64,000 bases of DNA from LMDS01 sp039930465 (GTDB lineage: Bacteria; Pseudomonadota; Gammaproteobacteria; Burkholderiales; Burkholderiaceae_C). The translations under genes and the position numbers were made by a program. This document shows, piece by piece, positions 8,504-16,943 of the stretch. Where the stretch lies: NCBI GenBank assembly GCA_039930465.1, contig JBDTTU010000005.1, forward strand, positions 1-64,000. Reading direction: 5' to 3'. The notes under the pieces are model-generated. The model made no database searches, had not been told where the DNA came from, and worked only from the letters and a program-made list of their open reading frames with translations. Within the stretch, counting starts at the first letter, position 1. Every line of letters starts with the position of its first letter.

Positions 8504-9270
8504 TCAACGCTCAGACCTTCCGGCTCGACGGCCGGCTCGCACTCGTCACCGGCTCGTCCAGCGGCATCGGCCTGGCGCTGGCGCGCGGTCTGGCGCAGGC
8601 CGGTGCGGCCGTCGTGCTCAACGGCCGCAACGCCGACAAGCTCACGCAAACCGCCGCGCTGCTGAAAGGCGAAGGCCTGCAGGTTCACGTGCGCGCTTTC
8701 GACGTGACGAAGCGCGACGAGGTCGATGCCGGCATCGCTTCGATCGAAGACACGCTCGGCCCGATCGAGGTGTTGTGCAACAACGCCGGCATGCAGCGCC
8801 GCACGCCGTTTCACGAGTTCCCCGCGGCCGACTGGAGCGAGCTGATGCGCACCAACGTCGACAGCGTCTTCCACGTGGGCCAGGCGGTCTCGAAGTTCAT
8901 GGTCCAGCGCGGGCGTGGCCGCATCATCAACACCTGCTCGGTGATGAGCGAGGTGGGCCGGCCCGGCATCTCGGCCTACACGGCTTCCAAGGGCGCGGTC
9001 AAGATGCTGACCAAGGCGATGGCGATCGACCTCGGCCCGCTGGGCATCAACGTCAACGGCATCGGGCCGGGCTACTTCAAGACCGAGCTGACCGACGCGC
9101 TCGTCAACGACCCGACCTTCAGCGCATGGCTTGTGAACCGCACGCCCAACCGGCGTTGGGGCGACGTGGAAGACCTGGCCGGCGCGGCCGTGTTCCTGGC
9201 GAGCGACGCATCGCGTTTCGTCAATGGCCATATCCTGTATGTCGATGGCGGCGTCACTGCGTCGCTTTGA
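8500..9270 (+). CDS. Gluconate 5-dehydrogenase-like SDR
   Basis: 256 residues from the ATG that overlaps the gntK stop. It has the classical SDR layout: TGSSSGIG near residues 17-24, CNNAG near 91-95, a Ser in SVMSEVG near 145 and YTASK near 158-162. The opening FRLDGRLALVTGSSSGIG and the MQRRTPFHEF segment closely resemble IdnO/gluconate 5-dehydrogenases, which interconvert D-gluconate and 5-keto-D-gluconate with NAD(P). The adjacent gluconokinase supports this call. Other sugar-acid SDR activities are possible. Confidence 0.85.
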   Translation: MINAQTFRLDGRLALVTGSSSGIGLALARGLAQAGAAVVLNGRNADKLTQTAALLKGEGLQVHVRAFDVTKRDEVDAGIASIEDTLGPIEVLCNNAGMQRRTPFHEFPAADWSELMRTNVDSVFHVGQAVSKFMVQRGRGRIINTCSVMSEVGRPGISAYTASKGAVKMLTKAMAIDLGPLGINVNGIGPGYFKTELTDALVNDPTFSAWLVNRTPNRRWGDVEDLAGAAVFLASDASRFVNGHILYVDGGVTASL

Positions 9271-9295
9271 GCCACATCCGATTGAAAGACAACTC

Positions 9296-9688
9296 TTGAG
9301 TACGCCAACGACATTCACCCAGGTCACGCTGTTCACCGACGCCGATGGTCGCGCGCGCTTTCGCGAAAGTGCCATCGCCTTGCCCGAGGGCAACCCGAGC
9401 TCGATGCTCTCGCCCGTGATGCCCAGTGGCGGTTACCAGCTGCGCCACAGCCCGGTCGGCTTTCGCAGCCAGTTCCATTGCACCGTCACCCCGCAATGGG
9501 TGTTCATCCTCGGCGGGCAGATGGAGATCGGCTTGCAGGGCGGCGCCTCGCGCGTGTTCTCTGCCGGTGAGCACTTCTACTCGGCCGACACGCTGCCCGC
9601 GGGCGCCAGCTTCGACCCCGCTGTGCACGGCCACTGGAGCCGGCAACTCGGCAACGAGCCGCTCGTCACCTTGTTCGTGCGCGGCTGA
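9296..9688 (+). CDS. Small cupin-fold protein
   Basis: About 130 residues from a TTG at 9296. This start avoids overlap with the SDR gene; an in-frame ATG at 9224 would overlap it by 47 bases. The sequence shows FHCTVTPQWVFILGGQMEIG and a PAGASFDP segment, consistent with a single cupin barrel. It lacks a full set of the usual metal-binding histidines, so metal binding is uncertain. It sits between the dehydrogenase and the GntR gene of the same operon. Such cupins may bind or isomerise a pathway sugar acid; the function is not known here. Confidence 0.7.
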   Translation: MSTPTTFTQVTLFTDADGRARFRESAIALPEGNPSSMLSPVMPSGGYQLRHSPVGFRSQFHCTVTPQWVFILGGQMEIGLQGGASRVFSAGEHFYSADTLPAGASFDPAVHGHWSRQLGNEPLVTLFVRG

Positions 9689-9705
9689 AAACCGATGAAG
9701 CACAC

Positions 9706-10470
9706 GTGATGATCAAGAACGTCCACGGCGGCACCGTCGACCTGCTCGGCGAGGCCATCGTCACCGGCCGCTACCCGGTCGGCAGCTCTTTGCCCCCTGA
9801 GCCGATGCTGTGCGAAGAGCTGGGCGTGAGCCGCACCGTGATCCGCGAGGCCGTGAAGTCGTTGATCGCCAAGGGGCTGCTCGTCACCGGGCCGAAGGTG
9901 GGCACGCGGGTGCTGGCCGAAGAACAATGGAACTGGTTCGACCCCGACGTGGTGGCCTGGCAGTCGCGTGCCGGCCTGTCGCGCGAGTTCCTGCGCGACC
10001 TGCAGGAGCTGCGCCGTCTGGTCGAGCCGGCGGCAGTGCGGCTGGCCGCCGAGCGCGCCACCGCACAAGACATCGCCGAGATCGAATCCGCCTACGCCGG
10101 CATGAAACGCTCCATCGACGAAGGCGGCGACTACGTCAGCAGCGACCTGCGCTTTCACCAGGGCCTGCTGCGCGCCTGCCACAACCGCATGGTCGGGCAG
10201 ATGAGCAAGGCGCTCGGCGCGCTGCTGCGCACCAGCTTCGAGATCTCGACCGCGCGGCCCGACGGCCCGGCTTCGTCGCTGCCGCTGCACCGCGCCGTGC
10301 TCGACGCGGTGATCGCACGCTCGCCCGTCAAGGCCGAGCGCGCGATCATCGTATTGATCGACGGTGCCAACAACGATATCGAGCAGGTGCTGTCCACGCG
10401 CCGCAAGCTGCCTTCGCTGGGGGTGCCGGCGCCGCGACTGAAGGCGCGCGCGCGCGCGTTGCTGCGCTGA
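9706..10470 (+). CDS. GntR family transcriptional regulator, FadR (FCD) subfamily
   Basis: 254 residues. The winged helix-turn-helix covers about 5-70 (PPEPMLCEELGVSRTVIREA is the recognition region). The FCD ligand domain is at about 90-230 and has metal/ligand histidines (RFHQG; LHRAV). It ends the module A operon and is the obvious candidate to bind the operator-like sites at 1516 and 3651. It likely represses until a pathway sugar acid binds. Either of two adjacent ATGs (9706, 9709) could be used. Confidence 0.92.
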   Translation: MMIKNVHGGTVDLLGEAIVTGRYPVGSSLPPEPMLCEELGVSRTVIREAVKSLIAKGLLVTGPKVGTRVLAEEQWNWFDPDVVAWQSRAGLSREFLRDLQELRRLVEPAAVRLAAERATAQDIAEIESAYAGMKRSIDEGGDYVSSDLRFHQGLLRACHNRMVGQMSKALGALLRTSFEISTARPDGPASSLPLHRAVLDAVIARSPVKAERAIIVLIDGANNDIEQVLSTRRKLPSLGVPAPRLKARARALLR

Positions 10471-10491
10471 GGCGCGGCGGCGCGCTGGGGT

Positions 10492-11301
10492 CTATTGCGT
10501 GGCGGTGAGCCCGCCATCGACGTAGAGCGTCTGGCCGGTGACGAAGGCCGCGCCCGGGCCGCAGAAGAACAACACCGGCGCGACCACGTCTTGCGGCTCG
10601 GCGACGCGGCCGAGCGGGATGCGTTCGAGCACCTGCTCGCGTGTCACCGGGTTCGTCAGCCAGTGGCTCCCCATTTCGGTCCGCACGACGGTCGGTGCCA
10701 CACCGTTGACGGTGATGCCGTGGCGCGCCAGCTCGACCGCGTGCTGGCGCACCAGCATCGCGATCGCGCCCTTGGTGGAACAGTAGGCCGAGTAGCCGCG
10801 GTTCTTCAGGCCGAGTTGCGCGCGCACCGAGAGCAGGTGCACCTGGCGGCCCGGCGCGCGGCCGGCCTCGACCGCGCTGACCTGGTGTTTCGCCGCGGCC
10901 TGCGCCAGGAACATCGTGGCCTTGAGGTTGACCTGAACCACTTCGTCGAAGGCTTCTTCGGTGACCTCGGCCAGGCTTTGTTCACGCTGGATGCCGACAC
11001 AGTTGACGAGGATGTCGAGGCCGCCGAACGCCGCCGCCACTTCGTCGACGGAACGGCGGATGTCGGTGACCGAATGGGCGTCCATCGCGACGCCAAGCGC
11101 GTCATGGCCAGCATCACGCAGTTGCGCGGCCAGGGCCTGCGCTTTGTCAAGGCTGCGCCCCGACACCGCGACCCGCGCACCCGCGCGCGCCAGCCCCCAC
11201 GCAACGGCTTCGCCGATGCCGCCGTAACCGCCGGGCACGTAGGCGGTGCGCCCGCTCAGGTCGAACGGCGCGGGGGACGAAGAGTCGGTTGTATCGTTCA
11301 T
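10492..11301 (-). CDS. SDR family oxidoreductase
   Basis: 269 residues. The N-terminal nucleotide-binding loop is PGGYGGIG rather than TGxxxGIG. It is followed by LVNCVGIQ (NNAG variant with Cys), a Ser in LLSVRAQLG and YCSTKGA (YxxxK). A C-terminal VTGQTLYVDGG is also typical of classical SDRs. It is the last gene of the rpiR-iolC operon, four bases past the stop of the SDR remnant. The substrate is unknown, presumably a polyol or hydroxyacid of the same pathway. The loop variant may alter cofactor choice. Confidence 0.83.
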   Translation of the reverse strand: MNDTTDSSSPAPFDLSGRTAYVPGGYGGIGEAVAWGLARAGARVAVSGRSLDKAQALAAQLRDAGHDALGVAMDAHSVTDIRRSVDEVAAAFGGLDILVNCVGIQREQSLAEVTEEAFDEVVQVNLKATMFLAQAAAKHQVSAVEAGRAPGRQVHLLSVRAQLGLKNRGYSAYCSTKGAIAMLVRQHAVELARHGITVNGVAPTVVRTEMGSHWLTNPVTREQVLERIPLGRVAEPQDVVAPVLFFCGPGAAFVTGQTLYVDGGLTATQ

Positions 11302-11305
11302 CGTC

Positions 11306-11569
11306 TCAGTCCATCAACAGACCATCGTTGAGATCGAGGATCTCGCCGGTGATGAAACCCGACAACGGCGACGCCAGAAAGCGCACCGTGTGGGCGAATT
11401 CTTCCGGCTCGCAGAAACGGCCGACCGGAATCTGCTTCAGCAGTTCGCGGCGCTGATCATCGTTCAATTGTTCGGTCACCATCGGCGTGCGCACGTAGGC
11501 CGGCGCGACCGCGTTGCAGCTGACGCCGGTGACGAGGGCGAGCTTGTCCTGAAGAGGAAGTGAGGTCAT
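11306..11569 (-). pseudogene. SDR remnant with an in-frame internal deletion
   Basis: The 87-residue product starts as a normal SDR (MTSLPLQDKLALVTG). It then jumps directly to the distal part of the fold (VSCNAVAPAYVRTPMV) and finishes with the normal end (SGFITGEILDLNDGLLMD). The region holding the rest of the glycine motif, NNAG, catalytic Ser and YxxxK (about 140-160 residues) is missing, without loss of frame. It cannot be a working dehydrogenase. The start overlaps the livH stop (ATGA, 11566-11569), so it is probably still translated. The intact SDR immediately downstream may have taken over the role. Confidence 0.85.
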
Positions 11570-12495
11570 GTGTCGAGCACGCTTTTTTTGCCGAACAGGC
11601 CGCGCGAGCGGAAGGTGACGAGTGCGATGAAGAGCACGTACATCGACATCAGCGACCACTCCGAGGCATACGCGCCGGTCAGGCCCATCACCATGCCGAC
11701 CATCAGCCCGGCGATGACCGCGCCCCACAAGGAACCCACGCCGCCGAGCACGATGATCAGGAAGGCCGGCACGACCGCGTCGACGCCGACGTGCGGGCGA
11801 ATGCCCCAGATCGGCGCCATCACCACACCCGACACGGCAGCCAAGGCAATGCCGAGCGCGAACACCGCGGAGCGCAGGCGCGACAGGTTGATGCCGAGCG
11901 CGCGCACCATTTCGCTGTCGTGCGCGCCGGCCTTGATGATCGCGCCATAGGGCGTCTTTTCGAGAAACAGCCAGAGCCCGCAGATCGCCAGGATCGCGAA
12001 GCCGCTGGCGAAGAAGCGGTAGCGTGAATAGATCAGGTCACCGATCAGGAAAGCGCCGGAGATCGCCTCGGGCAATTGCATCTGCTTTTCGTTCGAGCCC
12101 CAGGTAAGGCGGATCAGCTCTTCGATCACCAGCGCCATGCCGAAGGTGAGCAGCAAGCCGTACAGCGGGTCGCGGCCGTAGGTGCGGCGCAGCGCGAGTT
12201 CGATCACCAGACCGAACGCGCCGACGATCAGCGGCGCCAGGAACAGCGCGATCGCATAGCGCGTGCCGACCGGCAGCGAGAGGTACGCGGCCTGCGTTTC
12301 AGGAAACCAGCCGAGCGTCGGCGTGGCCACGAACAGCGCCACGTACATGCCCAGCGCGAACAAGGAACCGTGCGCGAGGTTGATGGTTTCCATCACACCA
12401 ACGATCAGCATGAACCCGAGCGCGATCAGGGCCAGCAACAGGCCGAGAGACAGGCCGTTGAGAAGGTGCGGAAGCAGCTGCAACAGCGCGTTCAT
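11566..12495 (-). CDS. Branched-chain amino acid-type ABC permease, LivH family
   Basis: 309 residues, mostly hydrophobic with about 8-9 spans. It has the LivH-type opening NGLSLGLLLALIALGFMLIVG, the GRDPLYGLLLTFG segment near 130 and LGGVGSLWGAVIAG near 250. This family serves HAAT importers for amino acids, urea and other organic acids. Its partners LivM, LivG and LivF are encoded in the divergent operon starting at 17943, so the transporter is split over two transcripts. Confidence 0.9.
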   Translation of the reverse strand: MNALLQLLPHLLNGLSLGLLLALIALGFMLIVGVMETINLAHGSLFALGMYVALFVATPTLGWFPETQAAYLSLPVGTRYAIALFLAPLIVGAFGLVIELALRRTYGRDPLYGLLLTFGMALVIEELIRLTWGSNEKQMQLPEAISGAFLIGDLIYSRYRFFASGFAILAICGLWLFLEKTPYGAIIKAGAHDSEMVRALGINLSRLRSAVFALGIALAAVSGVVMAPIWGIRPHVGVDAVVPAFLIIVLGGVGSLWGAVIAGLMVGMVMGLTGAYASEWSLMSMYVLFIALVTFRSRGLFGKKSVLDT

Positions 12496-12552
12496 GGTGA
12501 AGAGATTCTGCGGTTCGTCGCCGGGGTGCGAGCCCTTCTAGCACCCACGGGT

Positions 12553-13866
12553 TCACTGCTGGTAGCTCGGCGTCGATTCATACGACTCGAGCTTGCAGGC
12601 GCCCGCAGACTCCTTGTCCTGCACGTCTTTCGGGTCGGCCGCGGCGAGGATTCTGAAGATGTCGTCACGCTCGGCCGGCGTGTCGTTGTAGCTGGCCATG
12701 TAGATGCTTTGCTGGCATTGGTGGGTGACCGGGTCGATCCACGCGTCGTGGTTCTGCATGCGGTCTTTCGCGCTCATCTTGCGGCCCTCGAGCTTCTTGA
12801 TGATCGCCAGGTTGTTGGTCGTGCCGGCCTCTTCGGCACAGCGCAGCAGCTCGCGCGTGGACATGTAGCTGTTGTGATAGACGTTCCCCGGCACCCGGAT
12901 CGCCATGCCCGGAAACTGCTTCTGGTACGCAGCCACGAACTCCTTCACGCCCGGCAGGTCGAGGCGGTAGTACCAGGTGGTGCCGAACACACCGAAGATC
13001 GCCTCCGGGCCCAGGCCGTACACGTCGGGCCAGTCTTGCTGGTTGTTGACCCAGGCGGTCGACTTGTCGAGCTTCAACTGCACCACCTGCTGGCGCAGCG
13101 CCTTGATGTCGTCGCCGCCGATCGCGGTGGCCACCACGTCGGGCTTGAGCTGCTGCAGCTTCAGCAGATAGGACGAGAAATCGCGCGTGTTCTGCGGTAC
13201 CAGCAGCTCGTCGACTATTCTGCCGCCGTTGGCTTCGACGATCGCACGCGTGGCCTTGGCGGTGTTCAGGCCCCACACGTAGTCGTTGGTCAGCAGCACC
13301 CAGTTCTTGCCGCGGGCCTTGATCGCGTTCTTGACGATCGCATGCGCGAAGTTCGTGCCATTGCCGTCCCAAACGAACTTGACGCGGTGGCAGTCTTTGC
13401 CCGCTTCGGTGGGCGAGCTGGAATTCGTGTTCATGTAGATGCAGCCGTATTTCTGCGCCACCTGCGAGATCGCGTTGGCCACGCCGGAGTGCAGACCGCC
13501 AATGAGGAATGCGACCTCGTTGCGCGTGATCAAACGTTCGGCCACGCGCGAACCGGTGGCCGGCGTGGTCTCGGTGTCGATGTGCACGGCTTCGATGCGC
13601 CGCCCCATCAAGCCGCCCTTGTCGTTGAATTCCTTGATCGCCATCATCGCGCCGAGCCGCTCTTCACCGCCGCTCGCGGCGTACTGGCCCGAGGCGTCCA
13701 TCGTCAGGCCGATCACGAGCGGCTTGGCCGTTGCCGCCTGGGCCCAGACGCGGTTGTGCGCCCAGGGGCCGAAGAAGGGGCTGACGCCGGCGGCGGTCAG
13801 TGCCGAAGCCTTGAGCAGGCTGCGGCGCGCAGGCACGAATACGGTCGGGGGGCTCTGCTTGTCCAT
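12553..13866 (-). CDS. Liv-type (Peripla_BP_6) ABC substrate-binding protein with Tat-like signal
   Basis: 437 residues. A twin-arginine motif (RRSLLK, 14-19) precedes a hydrophobic stretch and a VWAQ cleavage site near 42, suggesting Tat export. The mature protein (PLVIGLTMDASGQYAASGGEE) is a type I periplasmic binding fold of the LivK/AmiC group. It feeds the LivH/LivM/LivG/LivF importer of this locus. Sitting two genes after iolC, it probably binds a polyol or sugar acid rather than an amino acid. That substrate shift is inference. Confidence 0.9.
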   Translation of the reverse strand: MDKQSPPTVFVPARRSLLKASALTAAGVSPFFGPWAHNRVWAQAATAKPLVIGLTMDASGQYAASGGEERLGAMMAIKEFNDKGGLMGRRIEAVHIDTETTPATGSRVAERLITRNEVAFLIGGLHSGVANAISQVAQKYGCIYMNTNSSSPTEAGKDCHRVKFVWDGNGTNFAHAIVKNAIKARGKNWVLLTNDYVWGLNTAKATRAIVEANGGRIVDELLVPQNTRDFSSYLLKLQQLKPDVVATAIGGDDIKALRQQVVQLKLDKSTAWVNNQQDWPDVYGLGPEAIFGVFGTTWYYRLDLPGVKEFVAAYQKQFPGMAIRVPGNVYHNSYMSTRELLRCAEEAGTTNNLAIIKKLEGRKMSAKDRMQNHDAWIDPVTHQCQQSIYMASYNDTPAERDDIFRILAAADPKDVQDKESAGACKLESYESTPSYQQ

Positions 13867-13928
13867 GGTCTTGTCTCCTGGGGTGGTGGATCACGGCGGG
13901 GTCGACCCGCTCGCGAGGGGTGGCTCGC

Positions 13929-14828
13929 TCAGCGCGGCACGATCTGCACGTTGTTGATCTGCTCCTGCACCTTCAGCAGCGAAGCGATGAACGCGTTGCC
14001 GTGCCCAAGGTTCGCCGCCTGCACGAAGCTTTGGTGCGCGGCTTCGGCGATGAAACTCGTGGTCGGCAACATCTCGGTCAGGTGGGTGTAATAGCGCAGG
14101 TCTTTCTGCGCATTGCCGATCGAGAACTTCAGGCCGTCCAGGTCGCCCTGCAGCATGCGGCCGACCATCATCTGGAAGATGCCGGAATTCACGCCGCCAG
14201 CCGAGATCACGTCGAACACCTTCTGCGGCGACAGGCCGGCCTTGGCCGCTGCCGCCATCGCCTCGGCGATCGCGGCAGCGGTGGTCATCGCGAGCATGTT
14301 GTTGATCAGCTTGAGCACATGGCCGTGGCCCGGCGGGCCGACGTGGATGATGTTCTCGCAGTAGGCCGCGAGCATGGGTTTGAGCAGCTCGAAGTCGGCC
14401 GGCTCGGCACCGACCATGGTGTTCAGGCGCCCTTCTTCGGCCTCTTTCGGCGTGCGTGCCAGCGGCGCGTCGACAAAGCGCACACCACGCGCCGCAAAGT
14501 CGGCACGGATGCGGCTGCTTGATGCCGGCTCGGCGGTGGAATGATCGAGAACGACCAGCCCTTCGCGCGCCGCGGCCAGCAGACCGTCGTCGCCGTAGAC
14601 GTTGTCTTCGACCTGCGGCGTTCCCGTCACGCACAGCGCCACGATGCCAGCCCCGCGCACCAGCTCAGCGCGGCTCGACACTTCCACGGCACCGGCTTCG
14701 ATCAGGTCTTGCAGATTGGCGCGGTTGTGATGCGCCTTGAAGCGCACGCCGAAGCCCTTGGCGAGCAGGTTCTTGGCGATGCCGTGGCCCATCATTCCGA
14801 GGCCGATGAAACCGATGGTCTTGTTCAT
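13929..14828 (-). CDS. 3-hydroxyisobutyrate dehydrogenase/tartronate semialdehyde reductase family protein
   Basis: 299 residues. The NAD(P) motif GLGMMG is at about 9-14. The conserved lysine lies in GHVLKLINN near 169-177. The substrate loop reads DAPLARTPKEAEEG instead of the common DAPVSGG, so the substrate probably differs from that of GarR or MmsB. It overlaps the upstream iolC by four bases (ATGA, 14825-14828) and is translationally coupled to it. It likely reduces or oxidises a short beta-hydroxyacid formed in the same pathway. Confidence 0.87.
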   Translation of the reverse strand: MNKTIGFIGLGMMGHGIAKNLLAKGFGVRFKAHHNRANLQDLIEAGAVEVSSRAELVRGAGIVALCVTGTPQVEDNVYGDDGLLAAAREGLVVLDHSTAEPASSSRIRADFAARGVRFVDAPLARTPKEAEEGRLNTMVGAEPADFELLKPMLAAYCENIIHVGPPGHGHVLKLINNMLAMTTAAAIAEAMAAAAKAGLSPQKVFDVISAGGVNSGIFQMMVGRMLQGDLDGLKFSIGNAQKDLRYYTHLTEMLPTTSFIAEAAHQSFVQAANLGHGNAFIASLLKVQEQINNVQIVPR

Positions 14829-16828
14829 GAGATCGTCTTTGCAAGTGAAGTGGCGTGGGCGCTGACTTCAGGCGTGCCCGCCCTCGCCTCGCACCACAGG
14901 AAGATCAGGCGCAGGTAACGCTGCGACACCTGCTCGATGACATCAGCATCAATCAATTCACCAGCGAACCACGCCGCGGCCGCGTCGGCGAAGATCGAAC
15001 GCCCGACCGCGAAGCCCTTGCAGAGTGGCTGGCCGGCCGCCACGCGAAAGCCCTGGGCCAGGTTGGCTTCGCTCGCCTCCAGGCCAAGCAGCAGCACGCC
15101 GCGGCAGCGCGGGTCGTGGGCCTGGATCACGGCGTCGATCTCTCGCCAGGTCTGCGCGTCGGCCGGCGGCGGCAGCTTCCACCAGTCGGGGTTCACGCCG
15201 CGGGCGTAGACCTGCAGCATCGCGCGCGCCAGGGTGTGGTGGTCTGCGGGCCTGTCGCGTGGCGGGATCACCTCGACCAGCAACTCGTGGCCGGTGGCGT
15301 GGCAGGCCTGCGCCAGTTGCACCAGGGTGTCGAGCTGGCTGCCGCGCAGCGCCGCGTCATCGTCGGGGTGGTAGGCGAGCAGGCACTTGACGACATGCTC
15401 GGCCGGCCAGTTGCGCAGCGCCAGCGCCACGTTCAGCCCGGCCTCGAACGCGAGTGGCCGCGAGCCCGGCAACTCGACCGGGCGGCCCACCCACCAACCG
15501 AGGCCGGTGAGGCGGCTCAGCGCCACTTCGCCATGCCGGTCGTCGATGATCACACCCGGTGCCGGCAAGGCCGAGGCGTCTGGCACCTCGAGCTGCGCCG
15601 CGCGGTAACCACGCTCGGCCGCTTGCGCCACCAGCAGCTTGAAATCGGCGATGCGGGCGGCGCTCGCGCCGTGCACGGCGGCCAGTTCTTCGAGCTGGCT
15701 GCGGTGGTCGAAGGCCAAAACCGCGAGCGCCGGCCAGTGCCGCGTGCGGGTGCTGGCGCGGTGCAGTTGCTCAAGCGCTTCGTCGTCACGCAAGCGTGGG
15801 GTGGGCGAGCCGTGTTGCAGGAAGTGGTTCAGCTCGTCCCAGCTCGGCATGGCCGGCGCACAGCCGTGGCGCGACACGACAATCGCGCCGCACGCGTTCG
15901 CGTAGCGCAACGAGTGCTGCAGCGGCTCGTCGCGCGCCCAGCCGCGCAGCAGCCCGGCCATGAAAGCGTCGCCAGCGCCGAGCACGTTGAACACCTCGAC
16001 CGGGAAGCCCGGGCCTTTGATGCCGTCGTCGAGCTGCGCGGGAATGGCGTCGGGGTAGGCCACGCAGCCCATCGGCCCGCGCTTCATCACGATCAGCGCC
16101 TTCGACAAGCCGCGTATGCGGCGAAGCGCGGCATGCGTTTCCGAGCTGCCGCCGGCGATGTGCACTTCTTCTTCGGTGCCGACGATCAGGTCGCACAAAG
16201 GCAAAACGGTCTGCAGGTGCCGGCTCACGGTGTCGGACTGGATGTAGCGCTGCTCGCCGAGGCCGGGCGTGGTCAAGCCCCAGAGCACCGGGCGGTAGTC
16301 GATGTCGAGCGCTACGCGCGTGCCGGCCGCGCGGGCCGCGCGAATCGCCGCCATGCAGGCCTCGTAGGTCTGCGGCTGCGACAGGTGCGTGCCCGAGAGC
16401 AGCAACACACGCGCCGAACCGATGAACTCTGCATCGACATCGGCGGCGCACAAGGCCATGTCGGCACAACGATCTCGGTAGAAGACCAGCGGGAAGGTTT
16501 CGCGGTCGCGGATTCCGAGGAACACGAGCGCGGTCAGGCGCTCGGGGTCGGTGCGCACCTGCGACACGTCGACACCTTCGGCGGCAAGCGCCTCGCGCAC
16601 GAAGCGGCCGTTGTGCTCGTCGCCGACTCGCGTGAGCATGGCCGCGCGCAGACCCAGCCGCGACGCGCCGACCGCCGTGTTGCAGGGCGAACCGCCCAGG
16701 TACTTGGCGAAACTCTGCATGTCTTCGAGGCGACCGCCGATCTGCTCGCCGTAGAGGTCGACGGCGGCGCGGCCCATGCAGACCAGCTCCGGCGCGCCCG
16801 CCCTTGAGCAGAGTAAACGTTCTTTCAT
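14825..16828 (-). CDS. iolC: Bifunctional 5-dehydro-2-deoxygluconokinase with C-terminal DUF2090 aldolase-like domain (IolC)
   Basis: 667 residues from the ATG at 16828. The PfkB kinase domain (about 1-335) shows GGSPCN (45-50) and the catalytic GAGDAF (284-289, Asp287). The C-terminal DUF2090 domain (about 345-660) begins LAFDHRSQLEELA and resembles a class I aldolase. This fusion is the usual proteobacterial IolC: it phosphorylates 5-dehydro-2-deoxy-D-gluconate, and the extra domain is thought to cleave the phosphorylated product. No iolB, iolD, iolE or iolG is nearby. Inositol use is therefore inferred from this gene, the RpiR regulator and mmsA. Confidence 0.92.
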   Translation of the reverse strand: MKERLLCSRAGAPELVCMGRAAVDLYGEQIGGRLEDMQSFAKYLGGSPCNTAVGASRLGLRAAMLTRVGDEHNGRFVREALAAEGVDVSQVRTDPERLTALVFLGIRDRETFPLVFYRDRCADMALCAADVDAEFIGSARVLLLSGTHLSQPQTYEACMAAIRAARAAGTRVALDIDYRPVLWGLTTPGLGEQRYIQSDTVSRHLQTVLPLCDLIVGTEEEVHIAGGSSETHAALRRIRGLSKALIVMKRGPMGCVAYPDAIPAQLDDGIKGPGFPVEVFNVLGAGDAFMAGLLRGWARDEPLQHSLRYANACGAIVVSRHGCAPAMPSWDELNHFLQHGSPTPRLRDDEALEQLHRASTRTRHWPALAVLAFDHRSQLEELAAVHGASAARIADFKLLVAQAAERGYRAAQLEVPDASALPAPGVIIDDRHGEVALSRLTGLGWWVGRPVELPGSRPLAFEAGLNVALALRNWPAEHVVKCLLAYHPDDDAALRGSQLDTLVQLAQACHATGHELLVEVIPPRDRPADHHTLARAMLQVYARGVNPDWWKLPPPADAQTWREIDAVIQAHDPRCRGVLLLGLEASEANLAQGFRVAAGQPLCKGFAVGRSIFADAAAAWFAGELIDADVIEQVSQRYLRLIFLWCEARAGTPEVSAHATSLAKTIS

Positions 16829-16838
16829 GATTCCAATA

Positions 16839-16853
16839 TAGAACATACATTCA
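16839..16853. promoter_or_regulatory. Putative RpiR operator upstream of iolC
   Basis: TAGAACATACATTCA lies 11 bases upstream of the iolC ATG (gene on the minus strand). A near copy, TAGAACATATATTTCA, occurs in the rpiR/livM promoter at 17895-17910. It contains a GAA-N6-TTC pattern like known RpiR/IolR sites. The surrounding AT-rich patch stands out in a GC-rich region. Confidence 0.5.
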
Positions 16854-16943
16854 ATCGTGTCCAGCACTTGTTCCATTTGTTCTGCGAGGGTTTTCAGCAG
16901 CAGGTCTGCAAGCCGTGCAACGGCCTGGCGGCGGGCAACCAGC

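Noticed and set aside
12076..14091. A 671-residue open frame on the plus strand
   Set aside because: It is antisense to livH, the binding protein and the beta-hydroxyacid dehydrogenase, which are all recognisable families.
14855..16807. A 650-residue open frame on the plus strand
   Set aside because: It is antisense to iolC and its composition (Arg, His, Val, Gln) is that of a shadow frame.
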